From NCBI GenBank assembly GCA_033964015.1, contig CM066912.1:11257399-11321398 (forward strand): DNA of 64,000 nt. Direction: 5' to 3'. Source of the DNA: Scolanthus callimorphus. Taxonomy: Eukaryota; Cnidaria; Anthozoa; Actiniaria; Edwardsiidae. Position numbers and translations under genes: made by a program. Below the pieces are notes generated by a model. The model was not told the DNA's origin. It was given only the letters and a program-made list of their open reading frames with translations, and did not search any database. Position 1 is the stretch's first letter, and each line of letters opens with the position of its first letter. Of this stretch, positions 1-9,765 are shown one piece after another.

Positions 1-541
1 TCCCTTCAGTTAACATTCATCGAGTGAAATGTTTTAGTATGGAATTTTGGCTGATACACTCGTCACGTGACCAGTCACGTGACATTTTCACTTTTCAAAG
101 TTTAAAAATTTCTCCGGTGGTGAGTTTCACTCCTGTTTGAAAAATTACTAGCTAATAATATTTCTCTCTTTGGGTTCTACATAGTGACGTTTTTACATGT
201 GGAAAACGTTTGCTCCTTTAAGGTGCTTTAAGGGGCTGATATATTAATTAGGTCACGTGACCTGATTCCGAGCCTTATATCTCGTTAACAGTAAATAATA
301 GTTCAGCAGCCAAAACGGTACGATTTTTCTATTGCTGAGGTCTATCCATTTTCACCAAAGCTGTATTGTAAAGATGTTTTCTCCATCACCGGAAAAGCAA
401 TTTACTGTTTTGTCACGTGACATACCTTGGCCTTAATGTGCTTGAGTTCCCCCTCTTATTTATGACCAGTCCCTTAGTTGTAATTGCACAGTGCACACAC
501 AGTTTGGTTTAGACATAGCTTTTCATACCCTTGTCCCAGGG
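1..541. other. Intergenic, no gene; CACGTG palindromes
   Basis: No coding frame with recognisable content is seen. Four CACGTG palindromes in a gtCACGTGac context lie at 64-69, 76-81, 254-259 and 414-419. The same E-box is part of the satellite unit at 1193-1545, so these may be decayed relatives of that repeat. This link is inference from the shared motif only. Confidence 0.5.
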
Positions 542-790
542 TGAAGTTTTCCGTGTTTTCGAACCAAGTTTGAAGTCGTATTTGGGTTATATTTCAATGG
601 TAGGAGGCCCCCGAAGCCCCACCTTTGGAACTGACGTTTTGGATTGATAGAACTGAGAATCCTAGTGAGTGTCCCCAGGTGAAGTTTCAACAAGAAACAG
701 AGCAAGACTAGAATCACTGAGGCAAAAGGAACTACCATTGAAATCACCCAAATACGACTTCAACTTGGTTCGAAAACACGGAAACTTTTC
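542..790. mobile_element. Short inverted-repeat element (MITE-like)
   Basis: Two arms of about 60 bp, 542-602 and 731-790, are near-perfect reverse complements. They share the core CCGTGTTTTCGAACCAAGTT with a few single-base differences. They flank about 130 bp of unique sequence. No convincing target duplication was found at the outer ends, so the superfamily is not assigned. The 74-codon reverse frame spanning it is a by-product of the arms. Confidence 0.7.
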
Positions 791-1192
791 ATGACTATTT
801 ATGCAATTTAAAATGGTGTACCTTTCATTGAGTTGTGTGATACAAAATCATGTAGCACCCCTATTAGTGATACCCATGGGAATTGATTTTGTTTTGATTA
901 ATTGCTCTAGATTTCCATGAACTGATGGAAGATTCCTCATATGAATCTCCATCTTCATAATCCATAATCGTATTGTTATGTGTAATGCATGGTACATAGA
1001 CATAGATAGTACTGACTGTGTGTGGTTCCAGAAAATATCCCCCCTCCACGGAAGGGATTGGAAATGCCAGAGTGGTTGGGGGGTCAATTATCCTGACTTT
1101 TTTCCATACAAATACTGTATTTTATTTTATTTATTTATTTTTATTTTATTATTATTATTTTTTTTTTTGGGGGGGGGGGTACTTTAGAGTCT
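791..1192. other. Intergenic, low-complexity T/A and G tracts
   Basis: No gene seen. From about 1120 the sequence becomes ATTTATTT low complexity and ends in a T run followed by a G run at about 1160-1180. The segment containing ccatacaaatactgta near 1100 recurs near 41770, which suggests a dispersed repeat. Confidence 0.4.
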
Positions 1193-1545
1193 TGTTTTAG
1201 AGTCTTCCCTTCACGATATCTTATTTTTTCAAGCATAGATGACGTCATCGATGACGTCACATCACGTGACCACTTCATTTCGCTGATCTGATGATATAGA
1301 CTACACTACCAAAGTTTGGTTGTTTTAGAGTCTTCCCTTCACGAGATATTAATTTTTCAAGCCTAGATGACGTCATCGATGACGTCAGATCACGTGACCA
1401 CTTCATTTCGCTCATCTGGTGACCTAGACGACACTAATCAAGTTTGGTTGTTTTAGAGTCTTCCCTTCACAATATATTATTTTTGAATCATTGATGACGT
1501 CATCGATGACGTCACATCACGTGACCGTGTAACAGCACCCCCCTT
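1193..1545. repeat. 128-bp satellite with paired CRE and E-box sites
   Basis: Three tandem units begin at gttttagagtcttccc, positions 1194, 1322 and 1450, an exact 128-bp period. Each carries two TGACGTCA palindromes (1240-1247 and 1252-1259; 1369-1376 and 1380-1387; 1495-1502 and 1507-1514) followed by CACGTG (1263, 1391, 1518). The palindromes are the best conserved part of the unit. TGACGTCA is the CREB/ATF site and CACGTG the bHLH E-box. Whether they are bound here is unknown. A related array lies at 38130-38597 and resumes at 49169. Confidence 0.85.
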
Positions 1546-1639
1546 GTGGCATAGACAAAATATCCCAAGTATGGTTGTCCTAGCATGTTCCCTTGAGGAG
1601 ATATAATTTTTTCTTTGCGTACCACAGGGTTCCCATGTG

Positions 1640-1812
1640 TAAGAAAGAATAAAAACTTGAATGGTTGATTAACAGCTTATACTTTTCATTTACACGATAT
1701 TTCGGTCAGCCAGTACCGACCTTCTTCAGGTAATGGTGAATATTTACATTGGTAACTACTATAAATAAAATAACCGTCAAAATTCAAACGTGAAATAGAT
1801 ACATACAAGTGG
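1640..1812 (+). repeat. Left inverted terminal repeat of Penelope element
   Basis: Reverse complement of 2726-2898, 173 bp. It contains the GACCGAAATATCGTG-type block typical of Penelope terminal repeats (here in reverse orientation). Confidence 0.85.
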
Positions 1813-1822
1813 CATTCCTTAC

Positions 1823-2666
1823 AGCCTTGCTCTTCGCCTTCGCCGCATCTGCTCTACTAATGATACCTATATTAAACGGTCTAATGAACTTATTATTTTT
1901 TTACAAAATCGTGGTTATAACGTGACTTTATTGAGCAGCAAATATCACGTGTTAACACTATCTCTCGTACTGATGCCCTCAAACCTAAAGACAGAAATAA
2001 CACTTCTCATCGCACACCTTTTGTTGTCACCTATACCCTGCCCTCCCTAATATATCTCACATATTACACAAATATTTCAGAATTCTTCAGACTTCTAACC
2101 GTTGTAAAAACGCTTTTCCAAGCCCACCTATCGTGGCGTTTAGACGTAGCCCTAACCTCCGCGACCTTTTAGTTAAAGCGCAGTTAAAAAGCCCTGATGT
2201 AATTAACCAAACTTCAGGCTCGTACCGTTGTAGTGATAACTGTTACACTTGTAATTATATTGCTGATGGACTAACACATTACACTTTTTCGTCAACTAAT
2301 GAAACACGTAGGATAACTTCTAAAATCACATGCAAAACTTCTAATGTTATATACATGATTCACTGCAAGCGCTGTAAACTTCAATACATAGGTGAAACCA
2401 AACGACAATTACGGGAACGTTTCAGTGAGCACAGACGCACACTTGACTCTGACAGCCAATCTACACCCACTACCGCCGCTCTCCATTTTCATAACACCCC
2501 TAACCATACATCCACAGACATGCTACTTATCTCTTTAGAACGACTGACTAACAAAAGAGATTCTGTTAGGAAAGCTAGGGAGGCTTTTTTTATCAACAGA
2601 GGTCAAACTTTATCCCCCAAAGGTCTCAATACTAGAGACGAAAATTTTAACAATTTCAGCTGTTAG
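1823..2666 (+). pseudogene. Penelope RT C-terminus plus GIY-YIG nuclease, frameshifted
   Basis: The first block (from 1823) reads SLALRLRRICSTND, matching the conserved Penelope signature near the end of the RT domain. After frameshifts a block from about 2034 reads PALPNISHIL, then CKNAF and VAFRRSPNLRDLLVKAQL. It continues open to the stop at 2664-2666. The nuclease module carries VIYMIHCKRCKLQYIGETKR, the GIY-YIG motif in its Penelope form, then RLRERFSEHRR-like residues (RQLRERFSEHRR). At least two frameshifts separate the blocks, so it is not a functional polymerase. The GIY-YIG portion alone is uninterrupted and could still fold. No ATG opens the intact frame, because the stretch begins inside the element. 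Confidence 0.85.
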
Positions 2667-2725
2667 ATCTTTATGTATCTATGTATCTTTTTGTGTCTTC
2701 CTGTTACGTTTTATCACGTGACACT

Positions 2726-2898
2726 CCACTTGTATGTATCTATTTCACGTTTGAATTTTGACGGTTATTTTATTTATAGTAGTTACCAATGTAAATATTC
2801 ACCATTACCTGAAGAAGGTCGGTACTGGCTGACCGAAATATCGTGTAAATGAAAATTATAAGCTGTTAATCAACCATTCAAGTTTTTATTCTTTCTTA
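2726..2898 (-). repeat. Right inverted terminal repeat of Penelope element
   Basis: Inverted partner of 1640-1812. It lies 59 bp after the stop codon of the GIY-YIG frame. Confidence 0.85.
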
Positions 2899-3217
2899 TA
2901 TATCTACTGGTTGATAGGTCCTTTATTGGATCCAGCTTCAGTTTTACTTGTAAGCGGTCCTGCAAATACTTCAAAGTTTTTTCCCATGTGTACACGGACG
3001 GCGGACACTATAGGTTTAATACCAGAGAAATAAAGAAAAAAATATATCTCCCGAAGGGAAGCTTCTATAGAAGCCAAACTTGGACAAACTTTCAAAGACC
3101 ACAAGAGGAACTCTGCACCAAAGTCACGTGCCCTTTAGTCATCAATGACGTCATCAAAATGATCCATAATGCCTGTGACGTTCAAAAATCAACTCGATAG
3201 TATACGTTTTTCCCTTA
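2899..3217. other. Intergenic, no gene
   Basis: No coding signal recognised. A CACGTG near 3125 and a TGACGTCA near 3147 sit close together, resembling the satellite module at 1193-1545 in degenerate form. Confidence 0.35.
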
Positions 3218-3270
3218 GGTATGTTGCTCCGCTTGCGCGGGCCTTTGGCCCGCGCTGGAGCTCCGCTATT
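3218..3270. repeat. 53-bp hairpin repeat, GCTCCGC...GGAGCTCCGCTAT family, copy 1
   Basis: The unit reads GGTATGTTGCTCCGC, a GC stem (GCGCGGGCC, loop TTT, GGCCCGCGC), then GGAGCTCCGCTAT. The same frame with a different GC stem recurs at 46623-46676 and 49491-49543. Conservation of the edges with variation of a base-paired stem suggests selection on structure or a conserved element terminus. Confidence 0.7.
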
Positions 3271-3409
3271 AATCGACGACAAACACAAAGAAAATCGAAA
3301 ACCGGTTAAAATCGACGTACGTATTTTTATCAGATCATCGTACTATGTTTTATGTTGGATATCCTAATAGTGCGGTTATTAGTCATTTTTTTGCTTTCAA
3401 GTGAGAGGC

Positions 3410-3677
3410 AGGCTGATGGGCTGTCTCGTGGCTTCTTCATAAGCGCCTGGAGGGACATGATCCTCTGTTTATAAACATCACAGACATGAGCAATAATAGC
3501 GTTATGCCCGAGCCATTGCTCCCTATTTTAAGCGTGCTAGCCAAGCGCTCGAGCAAATTTGACTGTTTAAAAAAGGAAATGCTTCTGATTAGAGAGCTCC
3601 GACGACCAACTCTCAACGTGCAGGGCCCGCGCAGAGTGACTCGATCACTGTCAAAGTGTTTGTTTAGTCCAATGTAA
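3410..3677 (+). pseudogene. Penelope-like GIY-YIG protein C-terminal fragment
   Basis: The frame ends with SKFDCLKKEMLLIRELRRPTL followed by a short basic tail. The FDCL..EM.(F/L)I(R/K).L.PTLN pattern is the usual C-terminus of cnidarian Penelope-like GIY-YIG proteins. Only this end is recognisable, the upstream part is degenerate, and no terminal repeats were found around it. Assignment rests on remembered family pattern and is moderate. Confidence 0.5.
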
Positions 3678-3689
3678 TTTACCACCTAT

Positions 3690-4197
3690 TGTAGCGGAAC
3701 TCCCCGTGTCGAAGGCACGGAGTGGATCAACGTCACATGAGAAAGCAACCCATCCTAGCCAAAACGATACGTTCAGCGGCTTACGAAAACATCGCGGGCT
3801 CTTATTTACGCATGCGCACTTGCGTTAGTGGCGACCCGTGTACACAGCCAATCACAGTCCGTCTTGGATCACTGAGCGCGCGCGTCATTTTGTCCTCCAG
3901 CACAGCGCCGCTTTGACGCGGTGCTTGGCAGAGGACACGGATCGGAAGTCGCTCCTTCATTTTCCCGCCGAAAAAACTCACAAAACACGCGCCCGCGTCG
4001 GCTCACTCGAGTTCATTGAGACGAAATTTTTGTTGAGTCATTTTGGAGAAACTATGAGGGAGTTGCAAAAGATTCAAAGGCTAGTAGATTGCAGAATACC
4101 GGCCCACGGCAAAGCAAACTTCGGCGTTCTTCTGAAGAAAAACAACAATTTCTTTCGTAAAAGCTGCAAACGACGTGTTCTTCGAATACTCATATGA
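3690..4197 (+). other. CpG-rich segment with uncharacterised reading frame
   Basis: This segment is more CpG-rich than its surroundings, with ACGCATGCGC, GAGCGCGCGCG and CCAAT motifs between 3800 and 3900, as in a promoter or 5' exon. A frame open from 3838 to the stop at 4195-4197 is basic at its end (KKNNNFFRKSCKRRVLRI). An ATG at about 4054 (GGAGAAACTATGAGG) would give 47 residues. No domain is recognised and no downstream exon is assigned. It could be a 5' exon or chance. Confidence 0.25.
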
Positions 4198-5320
4198 GAT
4201 CTACGAACAGGGAGCCAGAACTGGATTGAACAGGATTGACAATAACATGGCCTAGATAATGGCTACGTCGAAGCGCCGTCAAGAAATCGAGTAATTTTGA
4301 CACAAACTGGAAACAATTTTTAGATAGAGTATTACAAAACCAATGTCCTTGTTTGCAGCATTTTTTGAAAGGTCTTGATAAAATAAAGAATTGGTGATAA
4401 CACCGAGACGAAATTCCCAAGGAAACCTGAGAAATAATATTTCAAAGTTGTGAAGGAATGGTTTTGCCTGTTGATGTTTGTTTCATGGTGCTGTCAACCT
4501 ATTTAAATTATATGAATTTGGACAAATTTCAGGATTCATTTTCGACATTTGGTGTACTGTGTAAGAAATGATTTATTTAGATCACATATCAACAGCAGAA
4601 GACAGAAGTCTACATTATGATGTAAATTATTTTGTTCCAATAATTTTTTCCCATCGTTGCTCGATCTACAAATGGTTTATTTCCTAATTTTACAATGTTC
4701 AATGAATCTAATGAACACTAAATTATAGATACGAATAACTCAAATCGAGCCTCTGCACCACTTCAACTGTTTGGATAAACAGCTCATCTGGCAAATATGA
4801 ACATTTAGGAAGCGCCCGAATGGTAAAGAAAACCTTTTTAGAGTTGTTGTTGTTTTCGATCGAAAGTGTTCTTGATAACGCACTTCCTCATGCACTGATC
4901 GTTGATGAATTTATTGGAGTTTTTTGGGTTATATATCACAACAACAGATATCTCACAACATATAAGGGCGCCTTTGCATGCAAATCCCAAATCGTTGATA
5001 AATCCCCGAGTTGCAGCCAGAAGAATATTGTTCAGTCTTCCATATCTAATGGTACTGTTGTAGGAATCCATTGACCCTGTGGAAATTCAAGGGTCAAAAG
5101 CTAGAAACCCTTGGAAATTCAAGTGTCAAACACAGCGACCGAATTTCCAGGTTCCTCGATAGGATGGTAACGGATATTATATGGAACAGCACATTCAGCG
5201 TCGTGCAACCAAATACAATTTGGCTCGACGTTAGCGCGGCAGTTGCTCTAGTATTTGTTTAGAAGATAACGTCGAGCCAGCGTCGAGATTAGTCAAAAAC
5301 TAATTTTCTTGTTTGACCAA
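4198..5320. other. Intergenic, no gene seen
   Basis: AT-rich spacer. The small open frames on both strands overlap each other and show no domain. A short inverted pair around 5222-5290 (GGCTCGACGTTA and its complement near 5267) is the only structure seen. Confidence 0.4.
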
Positions 5321-5580
5321 GTACAGCCGATTGCGTTTGAGCGTTTTACCCTAACAGTTCGCACGTTACGTTTGAACGTTTGAAAGTTGCGTTGTGAGAC
5401 AAAAAGTCGGACGTTTCCAAGGGCAACCGTCATGTGTATTTTTCATTGACCAATCAGAGAGGACAGAACTCTTGGTTCGCCATAGAAACGTATCGTTTCA
5501 TCCTAGAAACGCAAGTTTCAAACGTTCAAACATAACGTGCGAACTGTTAGGGTAAAACGCTCAAACGCAATCGGCTGTAC
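5321..5580. mobile_element. 260-bp MITE with 73-bp terminal inverted repeats
   Basis: Arms 5321-5393 and 5508-5580 are almost exact reverse complements, starting gTACAGCCGATTGCG and ending CGCAATCGGCTGTAc. A TA sits at each outer edge directly before CAGCCG, consistent with a TA target duplication of the Tc1/mariner type, although palindromic ends make this uncertain. The interior is about 115 bp and non-coding. Confidence 0.8.
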
Positions 5581-5756
5581 TAGTCCGTCAGAATTTAATA
5601 GAACCACCAAGTTTTGTATCATCTTTGATGACCCTAAGGTGGGCTCCAAAAGCGTGCCAACGATTTTCTTCCAATTTTATGACGCTTTTTCTTTCAGTTC
5701 GAGCTTTTTCGGTTACTATCTAACTTCAAAAAGCAATAAAACCCTAAATATCGAAT

Positions 5757-6228
5757 GCGGGTTGTGAGTAAAAGGTGCGGGTCGCGAGTAAAAGGTGCGG
5801 ATCGCGAGTGAAAGGTGCGAGTGCGGGTTAAAAAGCTGCGGGTCGCGAGTAAAAGGTGCGGGTCGCGAGTAAAAGGTGCGGGTCGCGAGTAAAAGGTGCG
5901 GGTTGCGAGTAAAAGGTGCGGGTCGCGAGTAAAAGGTGCGGATCGCGAGTGAAAGGTGCGAGTGCGGGTTAAAAGCTGCGGGTCGCGAGTAAAAGGTGCG
6001 GGTCGCGAGTAAAAGGTGCGTGTCGCGAGTAAAAGATGCGGGTCGCGAGTAATAGGCGCGAGTGCGGGTTAAAAGGTGCGGGTCGCGAGTAAAAGGTGCG
6101 GGTCGCGAGTAAAAGGTGCGGGTCGCGAGTAAAAGGTGCGGGTCTCGAGTAAAAAGTTCGGGTCTCGAGTAAACGGTGCGAGTGCGGGTTAAAAGGTGCT
6201 GCAGCTGTTTAGAAGGTGCGGGTCTTGA
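5757..6228. repeat. 20-bp minisatellite (ggtgcgggtcgcgagtaaaa)
   Basis: About 23 copies of a 20-bp unit run head to tail. A variant unit, ggtgcgagtgcgggttaaaa, recurs at intervals of roughly 120-140 bp and marks a higher-order repeat. Because 20 bp times three equals 60, the reverse strand stays open for 177 codons as an SRPAPFTRDPHLL-type repeat peptide. That frame is a consequence of the repeat and is not called a gene. Confidence 0.9.
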
Positions 6229-6540
6229 AAATTGTCTAAAAATTTTCAAATCAAACTGGTTATTTCGGGCACTTAGTAAAGCTGTATTTAGACGTCGTGT
6301 TATTGTACCAGGAGCTTATAATTCGTAATCCCATGTTCTAGCTATCTAAATAGTTATCGCCAGAAACATATAGATACATTTTACTTTGTTGATGTGTAGG
6401 GTGCCAAAGAAAACAACAAAAGTTGAAGTCGAAGCCATTTGGAGAGGTCTTTTAGAGCATTCATTATTTAGAATTATCTACAGCGGAGTCAGAAACTGAA
6501 TAACGCCTTCAGTGTTTTCAATTGTCAAGCGTCCACGACA
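6229..6540. other. Intergenic, no gene seen
   Basis: Unremarkable AT-rich sequence between the minisatellite and the Penelope fragment. Confidence 0.4.
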
Positions 6541-7303
6541 ATCAACTCATCACCATACTAACACGGGAGATTTCACGTGCATCACCAGAGGTGTAATCTA
6601 TTGCATCTCCTGCTGTAAATGCTCCACCAAAGTGTACATCGGGGAGACAAAGCGGAAATGACCTGCTTAGATCACTAAATCTCAAATAGTAAGGTCAGGT
6701 TAACTCAGATAAGCTTGATTTTTTGGCATACAGACTAGTTATCTGATTAACAACAAAATATCAAAAATGACTTTTTTCTAATGGATCCGTCTTGGAGATA
6801 TTAGGCTCTAAACTTTGGTTTTTGTACCATTTTATGGGAGAATTAATACTTTGATCAGGAATTATGCAAACTTTGCTCGATCATATCTAAAATTCATATT
6901 CTTCAAATTTCTTTAAAATTTGGAATTAAGCTTTTAGCCATAGAAACTCTTTGTATACAGAATCTTGAGCTTATATATTGAAATATGGCGAAGTTAGAGA
7001 TTTCATTTTTGGTCATTTCCGCTCTGTCCATCGGGGAGACAAAGACTTTGCGACCGCTTCAGAGCCCACCGCATAGATGTGAAGAACCGATGAACCGAAC
7101 TCCCAGTTCCAGCGCACTTTACTGGTGAGAATCACACTGAACGCGATATGATGGTTGCCGTTTTACGGGCTGGTCTCCTCAACGACGAGCAACGCAAACG
7201 GGAGGAATCAAGACTCATAACCAAGTACAAAACCATGGCCCCATTCAGGATAAACCTAAACACCGGGCTTCCTGTGGTTCAACCACAAGCGCACGAACAG
7301 TAA
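6541..7303 (+). pseudogene. Penelope GIY-YIG fragment interrupted by a MITE
   Basis: The left part reads GVIYCISCCKCSTKVYIGET, the GIY-YIG core. The right part, after 7038, reads HTERDMMVAVLRAGLLNDEQ and ends TGLPVVQPQAHEQ with the stop at 7301-7303. This is a recognisable Penelope C-terminus. The two parts are separated by the MITE at 6646-7028, whose 9-bp target duplication lies within the YIGE codons. Frameshifts also occur right of the insertion. About 7320-7460 looks like the adjoining Penelope terminal repeat (GCCGAAACGTTGGTG). Confidence 0.75.
6646..7028. mobile_element. 383-bp MITE, GACARAGCGGAAATGACC termini, copy 1
   Basis: The termini are gacaaagcggaaatgacc and ggtcatttccgctctgtc. 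It is flanked by an exact 9-bp duplication, catcgggga, at 6637-6645 and 7029-7037. A 9-bp duplication is the hallmark of Mutator-like (MULE) elements. A near-identical copy with its own 9-bp duplication is at 35794-36175. The interior has no open frame and is AT-rich. Confidence 0.85.
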
Positions 7304-8231
7304 GCGCGCGCGAAAAGTTTGACCTGTTTTAACGCGTGAGAATTTAAAGTCACTCTGTTGTAAAGCTTGAAAAAGACAGCATTGCCGAAACGTTGGTGTT
7401 CAAAAACGACACAAACAGCGTTACAAACGCTGCGCAATCTCTTTTATTGATAAACATTTAACTTCCGGTGTACAAAACAACCCGTCCGATCTCGTGTGTA
7501 AGAAGGCAACCATCAGCGGACGAGGATTTGACGGGTCGCCTAGGCAGTTGCTGGGTCGGCCCAGGTGGAGTGTATTGGACATACCTGACAAGGTGCGGCG
7601 TCACGCGTGCAGTTATTTATCAACGTATCCAATCTTTGACGTCATCGATGGGATAAATCGCTTTCCTTTAAAAAACATAGATAATTCGCTGGTGGCGCTC
7701 AACCAATCAGATGCAGGAAAAGATGCGTTATCCGCCGAAGGGAAGCTGAGGTGGATAACACAAACTCGAGGCGTTGACAAATCTCAGTATCATGCGAAAG
7801 CCGAATGTAATAATTGTTCTATTATTCACCAACTAGTAATTCTTACCAAGCTAAGCGAAGTCGAAGATGAGGCCTTTCTTGGCGCTAAAACGGTTTTCAA
7901 CTTCAGCCTACGTCCATTGGTATTTTCCTTTTCGTATTCTTTTCAAATAGCCATAATTGATGTATAGATATCCTGAGAAATGATCTCTCGGCAAAAATAA
8001 TAACAGATTCAACGAGAATATTGGCAAAATTGGCTTTCGCTTCTGAAGCGAAACCCCATGGCGCCAAAACCTATTGGCTTGCATTATGACGTCATTTCAG
8101 TGCATCAATCCTAATGTCTGCAGAGTTCGTCACGAACTGCGCGCCAACAAGATTTCGCAGCCAATCAGAATCGGATTATGGCGTGGCTGAAGATTTATAA
8201 ATAGAGAATAATACATGGGCGCGCGGAGATA
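7304..8231. other. Spacer with an unassigned 157-codon frame
   Basis: A frame on the plus strand runs 7494-7967 (begins MCKKATISGRGFDGS, ends SFQIAIIDV). It has no recognised domain, no clear signal peptide and no splice context that I trust. A TGACGTCA-like site lies near 7638 and another near 8090. It may be an exon or chance. Confidence 0.25.
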
Positions 8232-8325
8232 TGGAATTTATCTTCGAGTGTTCACATTGATTTCGAACGAGTGAGCGCAGCGAACGAGTGAGATATCAAA
8301 AGTGAACACGAGAAGATAAATTCCA
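8232..8325. repeat. Hairpin with CpG-rich loop
   Basis: Arms 8232-8255 and 8302-8325 pair (TGGAATTTATCTTCGAGTGTT against AACACGAGAAGATAAATTCCA). The loop contains CGAACGAGTGAGCGCAGCGA, itself a short direct repeat of CGAACGAGTGAG. The architecture resembles hairpins at 14617-14735, 44663-44838 and 45668-45770. Confidence 0.7.
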
Positions 8326-8326
8326 T

Positions 8327-8522
8327 GGAGTTGTTCCGCGTAATAGCGTTAGAGATGCTCTTGGGATAAATGCTAAATATGGTTTAACATGGTTTAAATA
8401 AAAAAAAAATAACGTTAGAGATGCAAATGAAGCGAGCCTTTTGTTTCCAATTGATTCTGGTCAACCGGAAACAAAAGGTTTGCCTCATTTGCATCTCCAA
8501 GTTTCCTACGCGGAATAACTCC
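8327..8522. repeat. Nested inverted repeats
   Basis: The outer arms GGAGTTGTTCCGCGTA (8327) and TACGCGGAATAACTCC (ending 8522) enclose inner arms 8418-8448 and 8467-8497 (GAGATGCAAATGAAGC against GCCTCATTTGCATCTC). Each inner arm carries ATGCAAAT or its complement, the POU-octamer sequence. Probably a foldback element. Confidence 0.65.
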
Positions 8523-9114
8523 AATATCTCCAAGCGTCCATGTACTATTCTGTTTCTTATATAAACAAGAAACACTGCCATGCTCTAGGGAAGCGCCTTT
8601 TTTGGCCACGAGGAAGAAAACATATTGGCTGATATTTTCACATTTAAAAGTATCGTATTTTCACATGTGAAAATATACGGTTTTTCTCAGTGGCAGAAAT
8701 CCCTGTAAAACACTGATGTTTATATATAATATGTTTTATCATGGAGTTATTCTGCGTTTCCGGGAAACGTTGTCACCCAAAAAGCCTACACGAGTGAAGC
8801 GCAAAGGATAATGGGGACATCTAAACTGCTACTGTTTGATCTGATTTCAGACAGTTATCGTAACCACAGGTAAAATCATTAAATTTCAGCATATTTCTAA
8901 GCCTGTTAATTTCTAATATTTTACAGAAATTCAAATAAATATTTACCCATACTCCCTAGCGCACCAAGCTTTGTTGCTTTTTCCAGTGACAACGTATCCC
9001 GGAAACGGTATCATATGTTATTTACTGGCTGGGAGTTCCGTATAGGGAAAACTGTGACCGAGGGCTGGAAAATGTTGACACGGGCCGGAGGCCAGAGATA
9101 GGAAAATATCGCCC
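8523..9114. other. Intergenic, no gene seen
   Basis: AT-rich spacer. TTCACATGTGAAAATA near 8650 is a short palindrome. No coding content recognised. Confidence 0.4.
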
Positions 9115-9396
9115 CCGCGCGCGCGCTCTGAGAACCAATCAGAATGCGGAATTCGTTACCGTGTCCTCGAGGAAAAAAAAAATGTCAGTTAAACAGTTTT
9201 CAGTTTCCCCCTTTTTCACAATCGAGGTCTCACATCACATTATATTTACCTTATTATTTACCTAAAGCCGGTAAATAACTTATTTAGTTTTTTCCAACCC
9301 TAAAATTTGTTATTTTTTTTCGATGAGAGCAAGCGCGCGCGCGCCCCTCTAAGAACCAATCAGAATGCAGAATTCGTTACCGTGCCCTCTAAAAAA
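9115..9396. repeat. Two dispersed direct-repeat copies with CCAAT box
   Basis: The block GCGCGCGC...AGAACCAATCAGAATGC..AATTCGTTACCGTG is present at about 9115-9180 and again at about 9334-9396, with the same order and only a few differences. It combines a CpG run with an inverted-style CCAAT box. Either a promoter-like repeat or two ends of an unidentified element. Confidence 0.6.
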
Positions 9397-9647
9397 AATA
9401 AAGCAGATTATTTTGTTTTTATCCGTTTATTTGGTATTCAAAAGATTATATTAAAACTGATATTTCTACAAAGATCTCAGTGTACAAACAACAAGAATTT
9501 TCTCGTTTATGTCAATGTATAGGAGTGCAAATAATCCATTACTTTGAGTAAGAATCTCCAATAATAGGTCCTTCACCATCAGGCTTAGTAAAGTGTCTCA
9601 TTTTTTTTTAGAAACACGGTTCCCACAGAACTGAAAGTGCGTATATA

Positions 9648-9765
9648 TGATAGGACTCCATGCTGTCCAATTAAGAAAACATTGGATGAAAAAATTCCGA
9701 AGAAGCTCCAAGGATTTTTTTAAATTCTATTTTGTCTTAATTGGACAAGCATGGAGTCCTATCAT
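9648..9765. mobile_element. Small inverted-repeat element
   Basis: TGATAGGACTCCATGCTGTC at 9648 is mirrored by a reverse complement ending at 9765, giving arms of about 30 bp around about 58 bp. No reliable target duplication was found. Confidence 0.65.

Larger units (their letters stand above)
1640..2898 (+). mobile_element. Penelope-like retroelement remnant
   Basis: A 1.26-kb unit is bounded by 173-bp inverted repeats, 1640-1812 and 2726-2898, which match almost base for base (one arm reads CTGAAGAAGGTCGGTACTGG, its partner the reverse complement). Penelope-like elements are known for terminal repeats in direct or inverted orientation and for a C-terminal GIY-YIG nuclease, and the internal frame encodes exactly that end. 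Most of the reverse transcriptase is missing, so this is a 5'-truncated, non-autonomous derivative. No target duplication was identified. Confidence 0.85.

Noticed and set aside
5716..6249. 177-codon minus-strand frame with SRPAPFTRDPHLL repeats
   Set aside because: Produced by a 20-bp minisatellite that stays open because three units make 60 bp. No non-repeat protein sequence surrounds it.
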